A program made the translations under genes and the position numbers. The notes under the pieces were generated by a model, which was not told the DNA's origin, did not search any database, and was given only the letters and a program-made list of their open reading frames with translations. DNA of 64,000 nucleotides from Tetraselmis striata (taxonomy: Eukaryota > Chlorophyta > Chlorodendrophyceae > Chlorodendrales > Chlorodendraceae), in the NCBI GenBank assembly GCA_006384855.1, contig VCJN01000865.1, forward strand, positions 62,001 to 126,000. The letters are read 5' to 3'. Shown here piece by piece: positions 34,310 to 46,879 of the stretch (its first letter is position 1; every line of letters starts with the position of its first letter).

Positions 34310-36847
34310 TCAAAATACCCGGCACTGACCACGAAAGGTCCGCCCTACCCGTTTGGGCGTCGGCCCATTCGAGTAATGCGAGTTGGGGCAAGCCCCAACC
34401 CGCGGAGCAAAGCATTTCGGGAGTGCAATACATGTGCAACAAAAAAGGCAATGTGAGGGAGGGCCCGACGCCATAGCTGGAAAAATTTCCCATTCCCAGT
34501 AAAATCCAGGGCGCCGTGAAGGGAGGGGGGGGGGGGGGGGGGGCAAAATAAAGGCAATTAAGTCCTCAGGTGTTGACGCAATAACCTGACTACTAATAAA
34601 ATCCATGAACTCCGGAACTAACAACCCAAACGTATGACGGTGATACCCCCACCGCGGGCACTCCACCAACATATGTTCGATAGTCTCAGATTCACCTGCG
34701 CCACATGCATGGCAGTGTTCCAGGAACCGCTCAGGCATGGCATGAATCCGAGCCAATCGGCGGGCAGTGGGAAATACTCGGGTGCGTAATTGTATCACAA
34801 TGTGCAACCCGGCCACAACGCCCGCGGGGACACCCACACCGTACTGTGGCAACGGGTTTGACGCAGAAGATGCCTGGACATATATACCCCAGGTTTTATT
34901 GCGTGCTAACGATGCCGACTAACGCGCCCACACCGATGCGCCACACCGACTTGGCCGATCTACTAAATGGGTTATACATGTATTCAAGTCGGATGCTTTA
35001 AGGCACGCCCGAGCCCGTGCCGGAGCGGCCGTAGCCTCTATGGGCGCAATATCCAATTCCCGCATCATCGGTGCAGTGGCCACCCCAGGGGAGTTTTTAC
35101 CCACCCCAATGAGGCACCGCAAGCACTGATTGAGTACGGTCTGTAATTTATTTGCGCCGCTAGTTCTATCCATGCCCCATACTTCACACCCATAAGTTAA
35201 AACCGGCAGTACACAGGTTTTAAAGACCGAGACACGCACATTAATAGGTATTATGTCCCGTCCACCGACTAATACCGAATCGAGCGCCTCAATGGCGCGT
35301 TTACCCTTCTTAACCCGGTCGTCTACTATGTGTTGCATACCTAAATCCGACTTAATGACCGTACCCAAGTACCTATATTCATTTACAACCGGTGCCCGTC
35401 CCCCCCCAAGCTGCCATCGGGCAGCTTGTTTGCGTAACACGGTCTTCTCGGAATATCGGCCGAATGCCATCACCCCACACGTAAGTACCCCAAACCCCAT
35501 AAAATGGTCCTCCGCCCACTGTGAGAAGTGGACGAACATGGCATGCAGGTTATCGAACGAGCATATGATACCAACAGCGTCGTCCGCGTATAACTGACCT
35601 GGCACCCGTAGTTAGTGGTTGCCTTGCCGCTAATGTGTCGGTGCACCCTGGTACATCACACCCTAGATGTTCTACCCCATCGAATATATCGTTAATAAAC
35701 ATGTCAAATAGGATGGGGGAAGCGGGGCATGCCTGTCGGAGGCCACGCTCTATGCGTATGGGGTCTGATATTGTTCCCGGGGCCACCCCTGTCTTGACCC
35801 GTGCCATACTATCCATGTATAAGGTTTTAATGAAGGTAAGCATATGACCCGTAACTCCTCTAGCTTGTAATTTTAGGAATAAAAGCTCATGAGGTACGGT
35901 GTCATATGCCTTCCTAAAGTCAATAAAACCCGCGTACGTGGGTAGACCTGCCGCTTGGCGACAAGCCGCGATATCGAACAAGCTGGCGACTTGCATGGGG
36001 CCTCCTCATTCCGCATAAAACCCGCTTGCCAACGGCGGATTATCCCTTTGGCTTGGCAGACGTCTTGCAAGCGTTGGGTAATGACGGTCATAAGGAGTTT
36101 CATAGCGGCACCCATAATCGAAATACCCCTATAATTGTCCATAACGGCCGCGTCGCCTTTCTTGGGCACCGATACTATGGCCGAGCTACGCCACTGCTGG
36201 GGGATGTAGTTCTTAGTCCATATCCCGTTAATGAAGGCCAGCAATGCCTTGCCAAAATGGCTATTTGGGGCGTTTATCGCCAATTTTAAAGCCTCCGCAG
36301 TGATCCCATTCTGCCCCTGGGCCTTATTATTTTTTAAACGCCTAAGAGCCTTGACTAGTTCTTCCCAGGTTATTATTATTATATGCCCATTAATCCCGTT
36401 TAGTGCGGGGGCAATGGGTGGCGATGTACCGTGGCGGTGTTCCCACGCCGCACGGTATATCGCAGCCCGTTGTGCTAGGGGGTGGGGGTCACGTAGCAGC
36501 CCCCGATAGTGCCGCGCCCAGCACACATTGATTTCGCCCGGCTCGGTATGAAGTACCCCCGATACCGGATCGCGTACTGGCTGGTCGTTCGCGCCCTCGA
36601 ATGAACCCTGCCCCCTACGGAGAGAGCGCGCCCACTTCCAGAACTCCCGTCTCCCACCACCCTTCTTAAAATCCTGAACCGCTTTTAGCACGGCCCGCTC
36701 CCTCTGGCGGCGGCGGTTATAACGTACTAGTATCCGGACCCTATGCCGTGCAGCAGCATAATGTGCCGACGCTAGAGCGGCATCCCGAGCGAGGGCCGCT
36801 AGTCCCCCGGCACGCCATAAAGGCCATGCGCCGGCGATTAATCGCAC
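34310..36847 (-). pseudogene. LINE reverse transcriptase with C-terminal zinc knuckle, frame-broken
   Basis: Pieces in two frames: 36847-35873 (frame with LKNNKAQGQNGITAEALK and DNYRGISIM, fingers and RT motif 1-2), 35996-35550 (GFIDFRKAYDTVPHELL with a catalytic Asp, and GLRQACPASPILFDMFIND), 35605-34919 (LYADDAVG with the catalytic Asp pair, later YLGTVIKSDLG and LTYGCEVWG thumb region) and 34852-34310 (CHACGAGESETIEHMLVECP knuckle). Two frame changes and an in-frame stop at 34919 separate them. Target-primed reverse transcription is the family role. Confidence 0.9.
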
Positions 36848-37938
36848 CTAGGATAGACCGTTGCAGCGGCGGCCCTAGGCCACGACGCCTGGGCTTGGTA
36901 ACAGCCCCTACCCCACGCGCCGCCGACCATATTGCCTGGATAAAGTGGCCGGCGCCGGTGTCTAGGGATTCCCCACCCTCCCGAGGGCCCGCCGTCTACA
37001 TGTGGGTCATCTAGAGGGGTGAGCACCGCGAACGGATTAGCGGTGACAAAATCGTGGAACGGCTTGGGCCATTCATAGGGAGAGTCACCGTGGGCCGGTT
37101 TGGGAATGGACCTTGCAGAGAGGCGTCCATGCAGGGGAGGTGGACAGGTATCCTCACGGATGGCTCCCACGGGGAAAGAAGACAGGACATGGAGGTGTCC
37201 CAAGAGTAGTCCACCCATGCCGAGGGCGAGAGAGGGGGGGGGGGGGAGGCCTATGATGGGAGGCCATGCGATGAAGTGGTCGAGAACGCGGCAGCTGCCC
37301 CTCCGGCAAGTACCCCGTTCGCGCGCCGATGCATCCCGCGGCCACATGGGCTTACCGCCAGGAAGGCACCGCCAACGCCTGAGTAGAGCCGTCAACTCCC
37401 TTTCATCCATGTTCCAATCCCCCCCCACCACGATCATATCCCTCGGATAACTCGTACGAAGCCGCGCCAACTCCTCGCGCAAGCGGTGCCGATACATTTC
37501 CCCCTGTGAGCCGGTGGGCAAATAGGCCGAGATAAATATAGTGGCCGCGGAGTCACTGCAACCTCCCCCCACCCGGACACAGGTCCAACATGGGTGGGGC
37601 GCGCCGACTGCCCGCGCCTGGTACGGCGACCGGACTAACACACAACACCCACGTTCCGATGCAACGCGGTCCCCGAACGAATAGTAGTCAGAGTACCCAT
37701 TAAAACGCACTCGCATATCGGTCGCCCTAACCGTGGTCTCCTGAACGAGCAGAACATCTACAAATCGCTCGATCAGCAGCGCGCCAACATTCTCCACCTT
37801 AGAAGACAAACCATTCACATTAAACGTCGCAACGCACAGGTGGGTGGGCATGGGAGGGAAGGGAAAAGGCAAGGGGTGGGAGGGCGGGCGGCGTGGCGAT
37901 CCCAGTACGAGCGGTGTTCCCGTATGTACCACCCCCAC
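36838..37938 (-). pseudogene. LINE AP-endonuclease domain
   Basis: N-terminal 230 residues match exonuclease-endonuclease-phosphatase enzymes: LCVATFNVNGLSSK, DVLLVQETTV, GDWNMDERE and a C-terminal DHF block (VLDHFIAWPP). It nicks the target DNA. It is out of frame with the reverse transcriptase that follows, consistent with decay or sequence error. Confidence 0.85.
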
Positions 37939-38234
37939 CGGCCCGCAAAACGTTGTAAACGCTCGCGGACATACGCACCCTGCCCTTGGGTATAATACAC
38001 ATCAAAGCGCACTAGCCCATCCCGCTGCAACACACGATCGATCTTCGGGATGGTCGAGGGCCGGCCATTAAACGCCCGACCGACGCGGCTCCAAAAGGCA
38101 GGTAGTGGCGACGGATCCCCCCAACAACACACACGACGCAGGGACGCCCCAGTGCCCTCATCCAGATGCCCAACCGTCCAAGGGCGAACCCCTGTCACTA
38201 TGACGGCTGCACCCGGTGGCGTGCGGTTGCCCAT
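37815..38234 (-). pseudogene. C-terminal part of a LINE upstream frame (ORF1-like)
   Basis: A 139-residue frame ending just past the endonuclease start. RPSTIPKIDRVLQRDGLVRF and QGAYVRERLQRFAGRWGWYI look like a basic nucleic-acid-binding tail. The N-terminus would lie beyond the element's 5' end at 38297. Confidence 0.5.
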
Positions 38235-38297
38235 ATCGGGGCCAACCCTACCGGAGCTACGGTTATGTTATACGAGGCGGGAAAACTCGGTAATGCG

Positions 38298-38310
38298 GCG
38301 ACAATATGTT
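38298..38310. repeat. right target-site duplication of the LINE
   Basis: GCGACAATATGTT, identical to 34080-34092. Sets the 5' end of the LINE at 38297. Confidence 0.88.
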
Positions 38311-39714
38311 GTGATCATCAGCAGCGGGCAGCGCAGCAGCAGCGCGCCGTGTGGTCCGAAAAGCCCACGTCCCTATCCTGCCACGTCTGACGTATACTGC
38401 GATGCTGCGAAAAATAAGAGGTCATAAAGTGCGTACTGTATTCGCTGACAAAGAATAGCACTGGCACCTGAACGAACGATGGACTACGTGTACGTCCTCG
38501 CGCGATGCGACGAGGGTTCGCGGTTCCCTTCAATGTACAATACCACTGCTCCTGTACACAACGGAAGTATAGATACAGATAAATAGTCAGTCTATCCGCG
38601 GCGCACGTCGCACCGCGCTCGGTTAATATATGAAATTATTAAAGGTATAATTTTAAATCTCGCGACGCGTCGTCGCGCCAGCCGAGCAGAGGATTTGTCG
38701 CTCAAGGGTTCGTGAAAGTAGAAGTCACTAGAGTAGGGTTCGTCCTACCCGTATGGGTGAGTGATCCTTACGTGATAATAGCGCGCGCGACGACGCAGAA
38801 GAGGAGAACATCGCTACTGCTGACCGACCCATATGATGCCGATGACGCACCAGACGCCGGACAAGGAGGAGGAGGACTCTACCCCGTGTAATCAAACCCC
38901 TCATAAGGAGAAGGACGCTCGTTGCGCCGCGGACAGCGTTCCGAACGAGCACGACCGCGAAGAGCGCCGCACGCGCAGGCCTTGCCGGCAGAGGACACAT
39001 CACGTCTCTACGGTGACACATCATCACCGCCAGGCGCTTCAGGTGGAGCTTTCATCTCTCTCACCTCCAACACCACCGCCATCACCGCGCTGCCAGTAGA
39101 AACTTCATCCCCCGCTTCCCGCAGGTGGGGTCGTTGCTGAGCCTGTCGGAAGCGGATTTGCTATATGTGCAGGTGCTACGCTGACCTGAGCTGCTGTTGG
39201 AAGTTTACGGAGGGTGAGAGGGGGCTGCTAGGGAGGGGGTTCTAAGCCTCCAAGGGAGCGCACGATATCGCGTCAAATGCAGCACGCGCATGCTCTAGAC
39301 AGCATACGCAGGTGGTGCGCATCCGGAAAATGCAGCACGCGCATGCTCTAGACAGCATATGCAGGGGGTGCGCATCCGGGGTCAGATTGTTGCTCGACAA
39401 CTAGATGGTTTCGGAGCTTCTGGGCATTACACGTGCGTGCTAAGGGGTGTGTGTGGGGGGGGGGGGGGGGGGAGGGGGGGGGGGTCATAGGAGCAGCCAT
39501 TCAGCGACCGAGTGGTTGTGCGTGAGCGGCGCGCGTTGGTGGGCGCATTCGTGCGTGGGCTGGTACAATGGCGCCGAGGACGTGGATTCGGCGGGCGAGC
39601 AGGGGGACTGGCTAGGTTGCTGGATGTCAGCGGCCTTATTGTACCTTATTGTATCGCTCTGCCATGCGCACTGAGCAGGACGTACCAAGGTCACCGCCTT
39701 GGCAACCCCTGCAG
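38311..39714. other. region upstream of the FANCE-like gene; possible 5' exons
   Basis: The FANCE-like gene must have at least one exon here because exon A begins in phase 2. A candidate splice-bounded segment is 39128-39175 (reads VGSLLSLSEADLLYVQ), but its phase does not fit exon A directly. A 53-bp tandem repeat (39275-39379) and a poly(G) run (about 39456-39484) follow. Confidence 0.35.
39275..39379. repeat. two-copy 53-bp tandem repeat
   Basis: Two 52-base units starting AAATGCAGCACGCGCATGCT and ending GCGCATCCGG differ at only two or three bases. Contains the palindrome GCGCATGC. Confidence 0.9.
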
Positions 39715-41405
39715 GCGCCAGTCGCTGCCGTTCCGCATGCCCTGGGCGCTGCCCGCCGCTTCCCGTCCACGGCAACCCCCACCTGGCGCCGGCCCGCACC
39801 TGGCGGCCGAGCGTGCCGCCTTCTCAGGCCTGCTGCTGGCGCTCCTGCGGCCTGACCGCCCGCTGGCCGCGGGCGCGGCATGGCTGCGCGACTGGCGGCC
39901 GCCGCCGCCGCGTGTGGCCCTGTTCGAGGTCCTGCTCCAGCGGGAGGTGCCGGCCCTCGCAGGCTTACGCGGCGTCGGCAGCGCCGACGAGTCGGACGAC
40001 GGTCGCGCCCCCCACGGCGCGCCCATCTACCTGGCCACGCTGCCTTTCCGGCTGCAGGTCAACCTGCTGCTGCTGTTGCTGGAGCAGGCGCGCTACTTCC
40101 CGCGCTCGGCGCTCGTCGGGTTTGCGCGCAACGCACTCGCCGCAGTGCTGCCCTCCAGCTGGACCGCGGCGCTGCTGGCGGACCTGCTGCGGGAGCTGGG
40201 GGTGCGGCCGAGCCCGCCCGCGTATCTGGCACCCGCTCCCCAGCCACAGGGGCGCCAACCTCTCCATTGCGACCAGCAGATTTTTCCGGCTATATATACA
40301 TGTGAATACTACAAATGCCGACGCACCAATGAATACCCCTATTATAAACCTCAAACCTATGTTAACTGATAGTATGAGATTGCTGGGGGTGCCTGGCGGC
40401 ACTTTCTTAGATTCGCACCATGTTTGCTGCACATTCGTTTGGTTATAGGATGGCAAAGGGCGGGTGCTTTCTTCGAAATGCTGTTTAATATGTGCGTCAC
40501 CATTCGTACATTGTGATCACCACACTGATGCATAACAGCTATCACAGCCCCCCCCCCCCCCCCCCCTCCCCTTGTGAAAGTGGCCAATGACACCACAGGT
40601 ATACTGCCTGCTGAGTATACTGTGGTATGGGTGGCGGCCGGCAGGAGGCTGTTCCACCAGCGCAGCAAAGCGGCGGCAGCACACAGCCCGCCGAAGCGCC
40701 GTCGCCGGCCCTGAGCTTGCGGCAGGAGCACGACAACCTGTCGCAGCCGCACCCGCCCGCAGAGGCACCAGCGGCGGGGGGCGAGGGGCAGCTCGCGGGC
40801 GCGGGGGCAGTGCCGGCCGCCAAACGGCAGCGCTCTGCGGGTGGCGAAGAGCGTGGCGGCATGGGGCCGCACGCTGAGCTGCTGGCCAGCGTTCAGCGGG
40901 GGCTGCGGCAGCTGGAGGTGTGCCTGCAGGGGGCTCCTCATTTCGCCAATCCTCGGAGCATGCACACACCAACGCGCGTTCCATGTTGGCGCAGCATGAC
41001 ACTGAGCACGCAATGCCAATCCGGCGGACTTGACAATCTCTCCCCCCCCCCCCCCCCTCTCTCTCTATGTATTTATATGTGTATATGTACATATATATTA
41101 TACATATATTACATAAAATACGGATGGCGACTCACCTATAAGAATCCTTATGATAAGTCTCTCATTAGGCTTGCATGCAGTCTATAAGAAAATCCGATGT
41201 ACTTTCGGCAACATTTGACCTCGGGCAGGCAGGGCAGGTTCTCATTCAACGCGTCTGTATTACAGTATCGGCACTCGTACATGCCTCCCTAGGGTTATAG
41301 CCACGTATCCATTTGGGACCGAATAATGTCCTGTATCCACCCCTGGGCCCCAATGACGGGCGGGTTACACCATACCACACCACACAATACCATGCATTTC
41401 ACTGC

Positions 41406-41445
<40 letters not shown>

Positions 41446-43013
41446 ACTGTATATATGTATATACACGTACATATACACATTCTAACATACAGGCATGGGG
41501 TGAGAAAGATTATCTGGCTTATTTAATGAGGCCCCTCCTCACTCTCTCCCTCTCTCTCTGGCACATAGAAAATGTTAGCGCTGCAAAACATCCCGGCATC
41601 CGGTAAGCAGGCATGGGGCAACAGGCATGCGTCAGCTGCCACCAAGTGCCGCCCTGCCTGACCCGGACGCTGTCCACCGCGCAGCAGCAGCGGGACGGCG
41701 GCGCGGAGGGCGTCGCGCTACCGTCGGATCTACGGGAGCAGCTGGACGGCGTGATGGCGGCGGTGGCGGCAGGGGAGCCGGGCCTGGTGGCGAGGCTGGG
41801 CGCTGCGGAGGCGTCTGACGACGTCTTCTACCAGCTGTGCCAACACGTGCGTGCCGATCCTTTTTCCCCGCCACCGCCACCATCTCCCCCACCACACAAT
41901 ACCCACTCGCGTGATGGCTTTCATGGTAACCGCTGCGCATTTCTGCTATGATCCTGCCAATACCGGTCCCGGGGCGGTAATAGGAACGCTGTGAAGACGA
42001 TCCTGCACCGCTTGCGAGAGGTGAAATGTGAAACAAAACTATACCGTAATTGCGGCGAATGTCCGTACAGGCTGCTAGCAAAGCCAACTTGAGGCGTGTA
42101 AGCAGGGCTCGTGTAGCTGCGTCGGCACCTGCAGCAAGAATAAGGATGTCCATTGGCGCCCTGCCTTTCGAATCACCATATGCAGACCCCTGTCTCACAT
42201 GTGGGTTTTATCACGATGTTCCGCGCTGCCCGGAGGTCCAACTCCGGTCGTAAATCTGGCATAGCCATGAGACCATTGCCTCATTCGAACCCCGAAGGGC
42301 CAATGCATCAATAAAGTAAGCCCGGGACCATCGAACCGGGAACCTGCCGTACCAGAGACCTCCGCTCTACCGAGCAGACAGACAACAAAGCCGGTGCATA
42401 CCCAAATTAGTATCGCGCCGGCACCTACCTCTTTGCATACCAGCATGCGGATGTTTGTGAGAGTAGCGCTCATTGATGTGATAAGTGTAGGTCTGCTTGA
42501 AAGTCCCCTATGCCAACAAACGATTCGCAAATTTAAAACGCTTATCAAAGATCTGCCGCACCCAGATGTAGTGCCGCTCATGTATGGGCAGCATCAAGAC
42601 TGTGTAGAACCACCCCAGCGTCATGCAGATATCAATTATATACCACAGGCACAATACCAGTACATGACAAGGGTGGTTCTTTCCTAAAATTGGGGTTTTA
42701 CTCCTCGAAAATGTGGGCAGGTCCCGTTGTGTTGACGGGCGGACAGAGTTTGATTATGGCCCCAGTCTCCCCGGCAAGGCTGCGCTCCTCTGAGCAGCTG
42801 GCGGGCACCACGCCCATGCAGGTGCTCCGCCGCGACGGGAGCACCATTGGTGCGGCCGCGTGGGTGGCGGGCGCCATCGCTCCCAGGCTCCAGGCCCTGC
42901 AGGCCGCGGCGTCCGCGCCGCTGTTGGACGCCCTCTTGGACGCCGGTGCGCGATAGACACTCCTGCGATGATGACCCCCCCCCCCCCCCCACTGGCGACT
43001 TATGACTTTCTCC

Positions 43014-43054
<41 letters not shown>

Positions 43055-45549
43055 ACACACACACACACACACACACACCGCACTATTCAATCGCGTTGGC
43101 GGGTCAAAACAACGTTGAATTGTTATGCACCATCGAGTCTGGGTATGCGCGCATTGCATGTGGTGTTTCCATAGTTTTCAGGTCAAAACAGTTTTGCCTC
43201 AACTCCCGCCGGGGGGGGGGGGGGGGGGGGGGGGTCGAGAAGAATCATAAACGTTACATATCAACTTAACCCGAAGTGTGGTTATGGGCCGGTCGTTATG
43301 TCGCCTGAAACGACGATGTATATGCCATGAATGAATATCTCCGGGGCGGGCGGTGCGCAGGGGGTGACTATGTACCTGTAGTGCTGCATGTTTACTGCGA
43401 TGCGGGACATTGTGGGCGCGCTCTGGACGCATTCATCATGCTTGATCACATACCGAATAAACTGATGCGACTCCTCTCCCGCTTCCCGTGGCGACCCGCA
43501 CGGCCCACCGCCAGGCCGCAACCACCCGCAGCCGCTGGTGCAGGAGGGGCTGGTGGGCGTGGCCGCGTGCCCCAGCCTGAACGCGCCGCAGTGCGAGGCG
43601 CTGCTCCGGTGAGGACCCCCCCCCTCCTCCTTTCCCCCTCCCCCCCCCCGGGCCCCCTTGGCCTCCCCCTCCCCCACAACCGACCCACCTCCAAGACAAT
43701 CGCGCTCACAGCCCCAGCAACGCACATGCTTACAGCCTGCTCGACACCATCGACACCCACACACCTCAGGCTCCGATGCCGTCTCCAGGCACCTGCCTCC
43801 CCTTGCCGCTTGGCCGCCGCCCTCTGCCCCCCTCTCTTCCGGGATCCGTCCTGCTGTGCTGGGAAGGATGCCGCGATTGTCGTATTTTTTTCCGGTGACG
43901 GCAAGCGCAGAGGGGCTCAGTGTGCGGATGATGGCCGGCAGGGTGGCGCGGGGGGCGCTGCCGCCGGCGCACCGCGGCGCGCTGCTGGCGGGGGCGCTGC
44001 TCGCGATGGAAACCTGGGCCGAGCCGCGCGCCGGCGAGCACAGCGTGGTGCTGCTGCAGGTAGCCGCCAGCCACTGCCCTTCTTTGGCGCACATTGCAGC
44101 GCTTGGCGGTGACCAATTCGCCCGTACTCAGGCGCATCAGCAAGCTGGGCGCCGGCACAGTAGGCTGCGATAGGTGCAGGGTGAAAGTGCCACGGGCCTG
44201 CCAGGCAAGGGGGGTGATAGACCCCAGAAAGTGCTGCAAGATGTGGGGTGATGCGCGCCTTACACGGACTCATTGTAGCCAGCGAGTAGGGGACAAGGAT
44301 GGCGAGATCCGCGCGCAGCTGGGTGGTGCTTACAGGGACCGAGGAGCCACATCCAGTGGATCCTGGCGCTATGGTGGCGTCCTGTGGTGTGAACGCTTCA
44401 GGACGCGTCATCACTGTCGTTTTGGACTCCCTTTTGTTCCGAAATGGGACGTTTGGTTTGCTTTCTTTGATGGCGGTGAGTGAGACAGACTCCACCTTGG
44501 AGACACAAAGACGAACGCGGTTTGCAGTGGTGGTGAAGAGGCGATGTGCTTCAGTGGTTTCAGAATTTTAAAATGTTATGACAGATGGCCACCACCCGAT
44601 TCTGTAAATATTATTGCTATCGTCGGCACTGGCCATCAGGCCGGGTCGACCTCTAGCAGCACGCCGATTGCCAAGGGCGTCGCCGTGGAGAGTCAGACAG
44701 AAGCCAAAACGTCAGCCTCGTCATTGTAAGGCAATACATAATATATGCCGCATACTGTCAATTACGAACAACGATAAGTATCGAGCACACATATTTATAT
44801 AATAGTAACTACGGTCCCTAACGGCGCTAGGATATAGTAATTAATATCCGAGCAGGCACCCGTACGCGTACTAGTACCGCACTGAGGTACGCCTGTACCT
44901 ACGAGTACTACTATCTCATTCGCGCGGCGTTCGCGCGCCTTCGCCGTACCCGGTGTATGCCCGTATATAATAGGACAGAATTCTTCGGTCCCGCGATACC
45001 CGTACAATATCATGCCATCCTTCACACTAGTATAACTGTCACAGAGAGGGCCACGTGTGTTCTCTCATGCTTAAGAAGCAAAAGGCATGTGTCACCTTCA
45101 CGCTCCGATATAACAAATATCGACGTCTACTCGAGCAGGCCGGGCGTGCCAAAGTCAGTCAACGATGCGCCCATGCGGACCCAATTTTGTAGGGCAGGTT
45201 ATATTTGCGCATGGTGCGAGACGGCGAGTATATTTGTATGTCCACTCAGTGCGGCTGACCGCGCTGCAGTTGCTGAGCGCGGCGGCTGTGTCGGGCCATG
45301 CAGGGCCTGCTGGGCGACAAGCCCCCGCCGGTGTTGGGCGAGGAGGGCGCCGCGGCGCTGGCGCACTTCTTCTTGCGCGAGGCAGCCGGTGGCCTGGGGC
45401 GGTCGCCCAAGTTCGTCAAGTGCCTGTCCACGGCGGTGGTGGCGCTGGGCGGGGCGCTGCGGCCACACAAGGCGGCGCTGCGCCGCGCGGCGGAGTCCAC
45501 CGCCACCTTCCTCACCAAGGGAGCGCTTCAGAAGATAGACAAGCTTTGA
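39715..45549 (+). CDS. FANCE-like helical-repeat protein (5' end not resolved; 7 exons mapped)
   Basis: Mapped exons: 39715-40201, 40645-40917, 41685-41846, 42798-42945 (or from 42822), 43515-43608, 43906-44059 and 45304-45549, all GT-AG with matching phases, about 520 residues plus missing 5' exon(s). The protein is Ala/Leu-rich with paired helices. The last two exons resemble the C-terminal domain of FANCE: LSVRMMAGRVARGALPPAHR, then KFVKCLSTAVVALGG...RPHKAALRRAAE...ATFLTKGALQKI, matching the family's F-x-K-L, AALE and TFL-KSL pattern. FANCE links the Fanconi core ubiquitin ligase to FANCD2 in cross-link repair. The middle exon (40645-40917) is disordered and has a KRQR basic patch. The identification is by pattern only; another helical-repeat family is possible. 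Confidence 0.5.
41125..41282 (-). repeat. copy of the short inverted-repeat (MITE-like) family
   Basis: GCTTGCATGCAGTCTATAAGA, TTTGACCTCGGGCAGGCAGG and GTATCGGCACTCGTA are the reverse complements of the conserved words in the 60.6-61.4 kb copies. It lies 50 bases left of the tandem-duplication start. Confidence 0.75.
41409..41442. repeat. (CT)n microsatellite, copy 1
   Basis: About 17 CT units; the equivalent tract in copy 2 starts at about 47588. Confidence 0.95.
42318..42382 (-). repeat. tRNA-derived (SINE-like) sequence with Pol III box motifs
   Basis: The minus strand reads GCTCGGTAGAGCGG (A-box-like) and, about 35 bases on, GGTTCGATGGTCC (B-box-like). The T-arm loop is too long for a functional tRNA and no closed acceptor stem forms, so it is a tRNA-derived relic. 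It occurs again in copy 2 at about 48497-48561. Confidence 0.4.
43014..43078. repeat. (CA)n microsatellite, copy 1
   Basis: CA tract interrupted once by CAGACA; the same interruption is kept in copy 2 at about 49194-49258. Confidence 0.95.
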
Positions 45550-46879
45550 CCTGCTGGGTGCCTCGTGCCTCTGTGCATGCACTGCACTCAAGGGAAGCGC
45601 GCACCGCACCGCACCTGCTTGGATTGGCGGTGGCCGGGCGCAATGAGCTGTACACGCAGTCCTCCGCACGAGTCTTTGCGTGCACGTGGGGTTCCGCACG
45701 CTGATCGATGACGAACTTTCGAACATTCGAAATGCAACTCATTGAAATATAGCGCAATGGTGGCCTAAGGGTGTGCGGGAGATTGAAGGAGGAGGGGTGC
45801 TTCATTTGCCACTATACCTGCCGTACACTCGCCCTAATGTGACTCGCCTGATAAAATGCAGTATTGGTTTAGGTCACAGTTTCACCGAGAATTGGATGGG
45901 GGTCTTTATTTACGTCAAATACTCGATGTAGTGCTTAACGCTCTGTACATGCCATTGGCCACTATATGGTGCCGATTGTTTCTGTCGGAATCCCTACCCA
46001 CGAAGTTGTCACGGGAAACCAATCAGCGGTGCACCTCTTGCCTCTCAATTAGCGCGCGTCAGGAAGTTCCACCTGCGTCATCGCCGTTGGACGGGAGCAT
46101 CAGCCCCTCAGAAAGCGCTGGAGAGGTGGAATCGGTGCACTCAATCGCATCGGTAAGTCTCAATTTCAATGCTGCGCAACCTGCTCCACGGCGCCCTTAC
46201 GTAAATATGCAAGGCACTCCCACATTCATTGATTGGCGCATGCGTGTGAGCGCGAGCGCATTCACAACGGATAAGGAGACTGCGAGCTGGGAGCGAAGGA
46301 ATAGATGAGAAGCGCATTGGTATCCCAATTGCAAAATTCAAATGGACATACTTACATCGGGGAGCCAACAGCCGCAACATTGGGGATACCTACTGATGGC
46401 AATAACTCGGCAGGGCGTATATGTGTGGCGATAATATCCACTGTGCTAGGTTCTAATTGTCGCGACCGGCTTTTATAATGTCTTATGAGCCTCTCACTCA
46501 ACTACGCCCAGCTCCTCCAGCAGCGCCACATGCTCCTCGCGCAGATATTATTGCCCTCTGTGGCCGCCCGTTGCGTGCCGACCCAATCCCACACCCAGCT
46601 CGCAAGGTTTTCCGCATATCGCATGGGCACCCGGCACTTGCCCTGCTCATGTCGATGGTATGCCACCACCGGCGCGTACTTGTCATGTCAGGCTGCCTCA
46701 TGCATGCTGGGCCTGCAAGTATTGCAGTTATTAAGAGTGCCCAGAAGGACCCGCGTTGGACCTTGTATACAGAGCTGCTATTTGCCACAGTAGCGGTGCG
46801 GTATATACGTCGATGCGCTATCAGAGCCGGACCTTGTTTACATAGTTGCTACTTGCCACAGTAGCGGTGCGGTATATAC
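45550..46879. other. 3' flank of FANCE-like gene, copy 1
   Basis: No firm gene. A splice-donor-bounded stretch ending near 46152 (GTAAGT) reads RKFHLRHRRWTGASAPQKAL in one frame and is kept in copy 2, where small differences alter the surrounding frame. A roughly 70-base internal duplication lies at 46785-46905 (GCCACAGTAGCGGTGCGG twice), differing from copy 2. Confidence 0.35.

Larger units (their letters stand above)
34093..38297 (-). mobile_element. LINE (non-LTR retrotransposon), 4.2 kb, bounded by 13-bp target-site duplication
   Basis: Minus-strand element: remnant of an upstream frame (about 38234-37830), apurinic-type endonuclease (about 37860-37250), reverse transcriptase (about 36550-34950), C-terminal Cys/His knuckle (about 34740), 3' untranslated region and an A-tail of about 8 at 34091-34098. 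APE endonuclease plus RT plus CX2C...HX4C tail suits the L1 group; RandI/Dualen or RTE assignment needs a tree. The 5' end at 38297 falls inside an open frame, so the copy may be 5'-truncated. Frame changes and one stop show it is no longer intact as read. Confidence 0.92.

Noticed and set aside
42318..42382. functional tRNA gene
   Set aside because: A- and B-box words are present but the T loop is about ten bases and no acceptor stem closes; kept only as a tRNA-derived relic.
43014..43258. CRISPR-like or structured repeat at the CA tract and poly(G)
   Set aside because: Simple microsatellite and homopolymer; no spacer-repeat structure, and the genome is eukaryotic.
44299..44571. 90-residue frame in the FANCE-like intron
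   Set aside because: Partly kept in copy 2 but with frame-changing differences, and no family recognised; likely an old repeat remnant.
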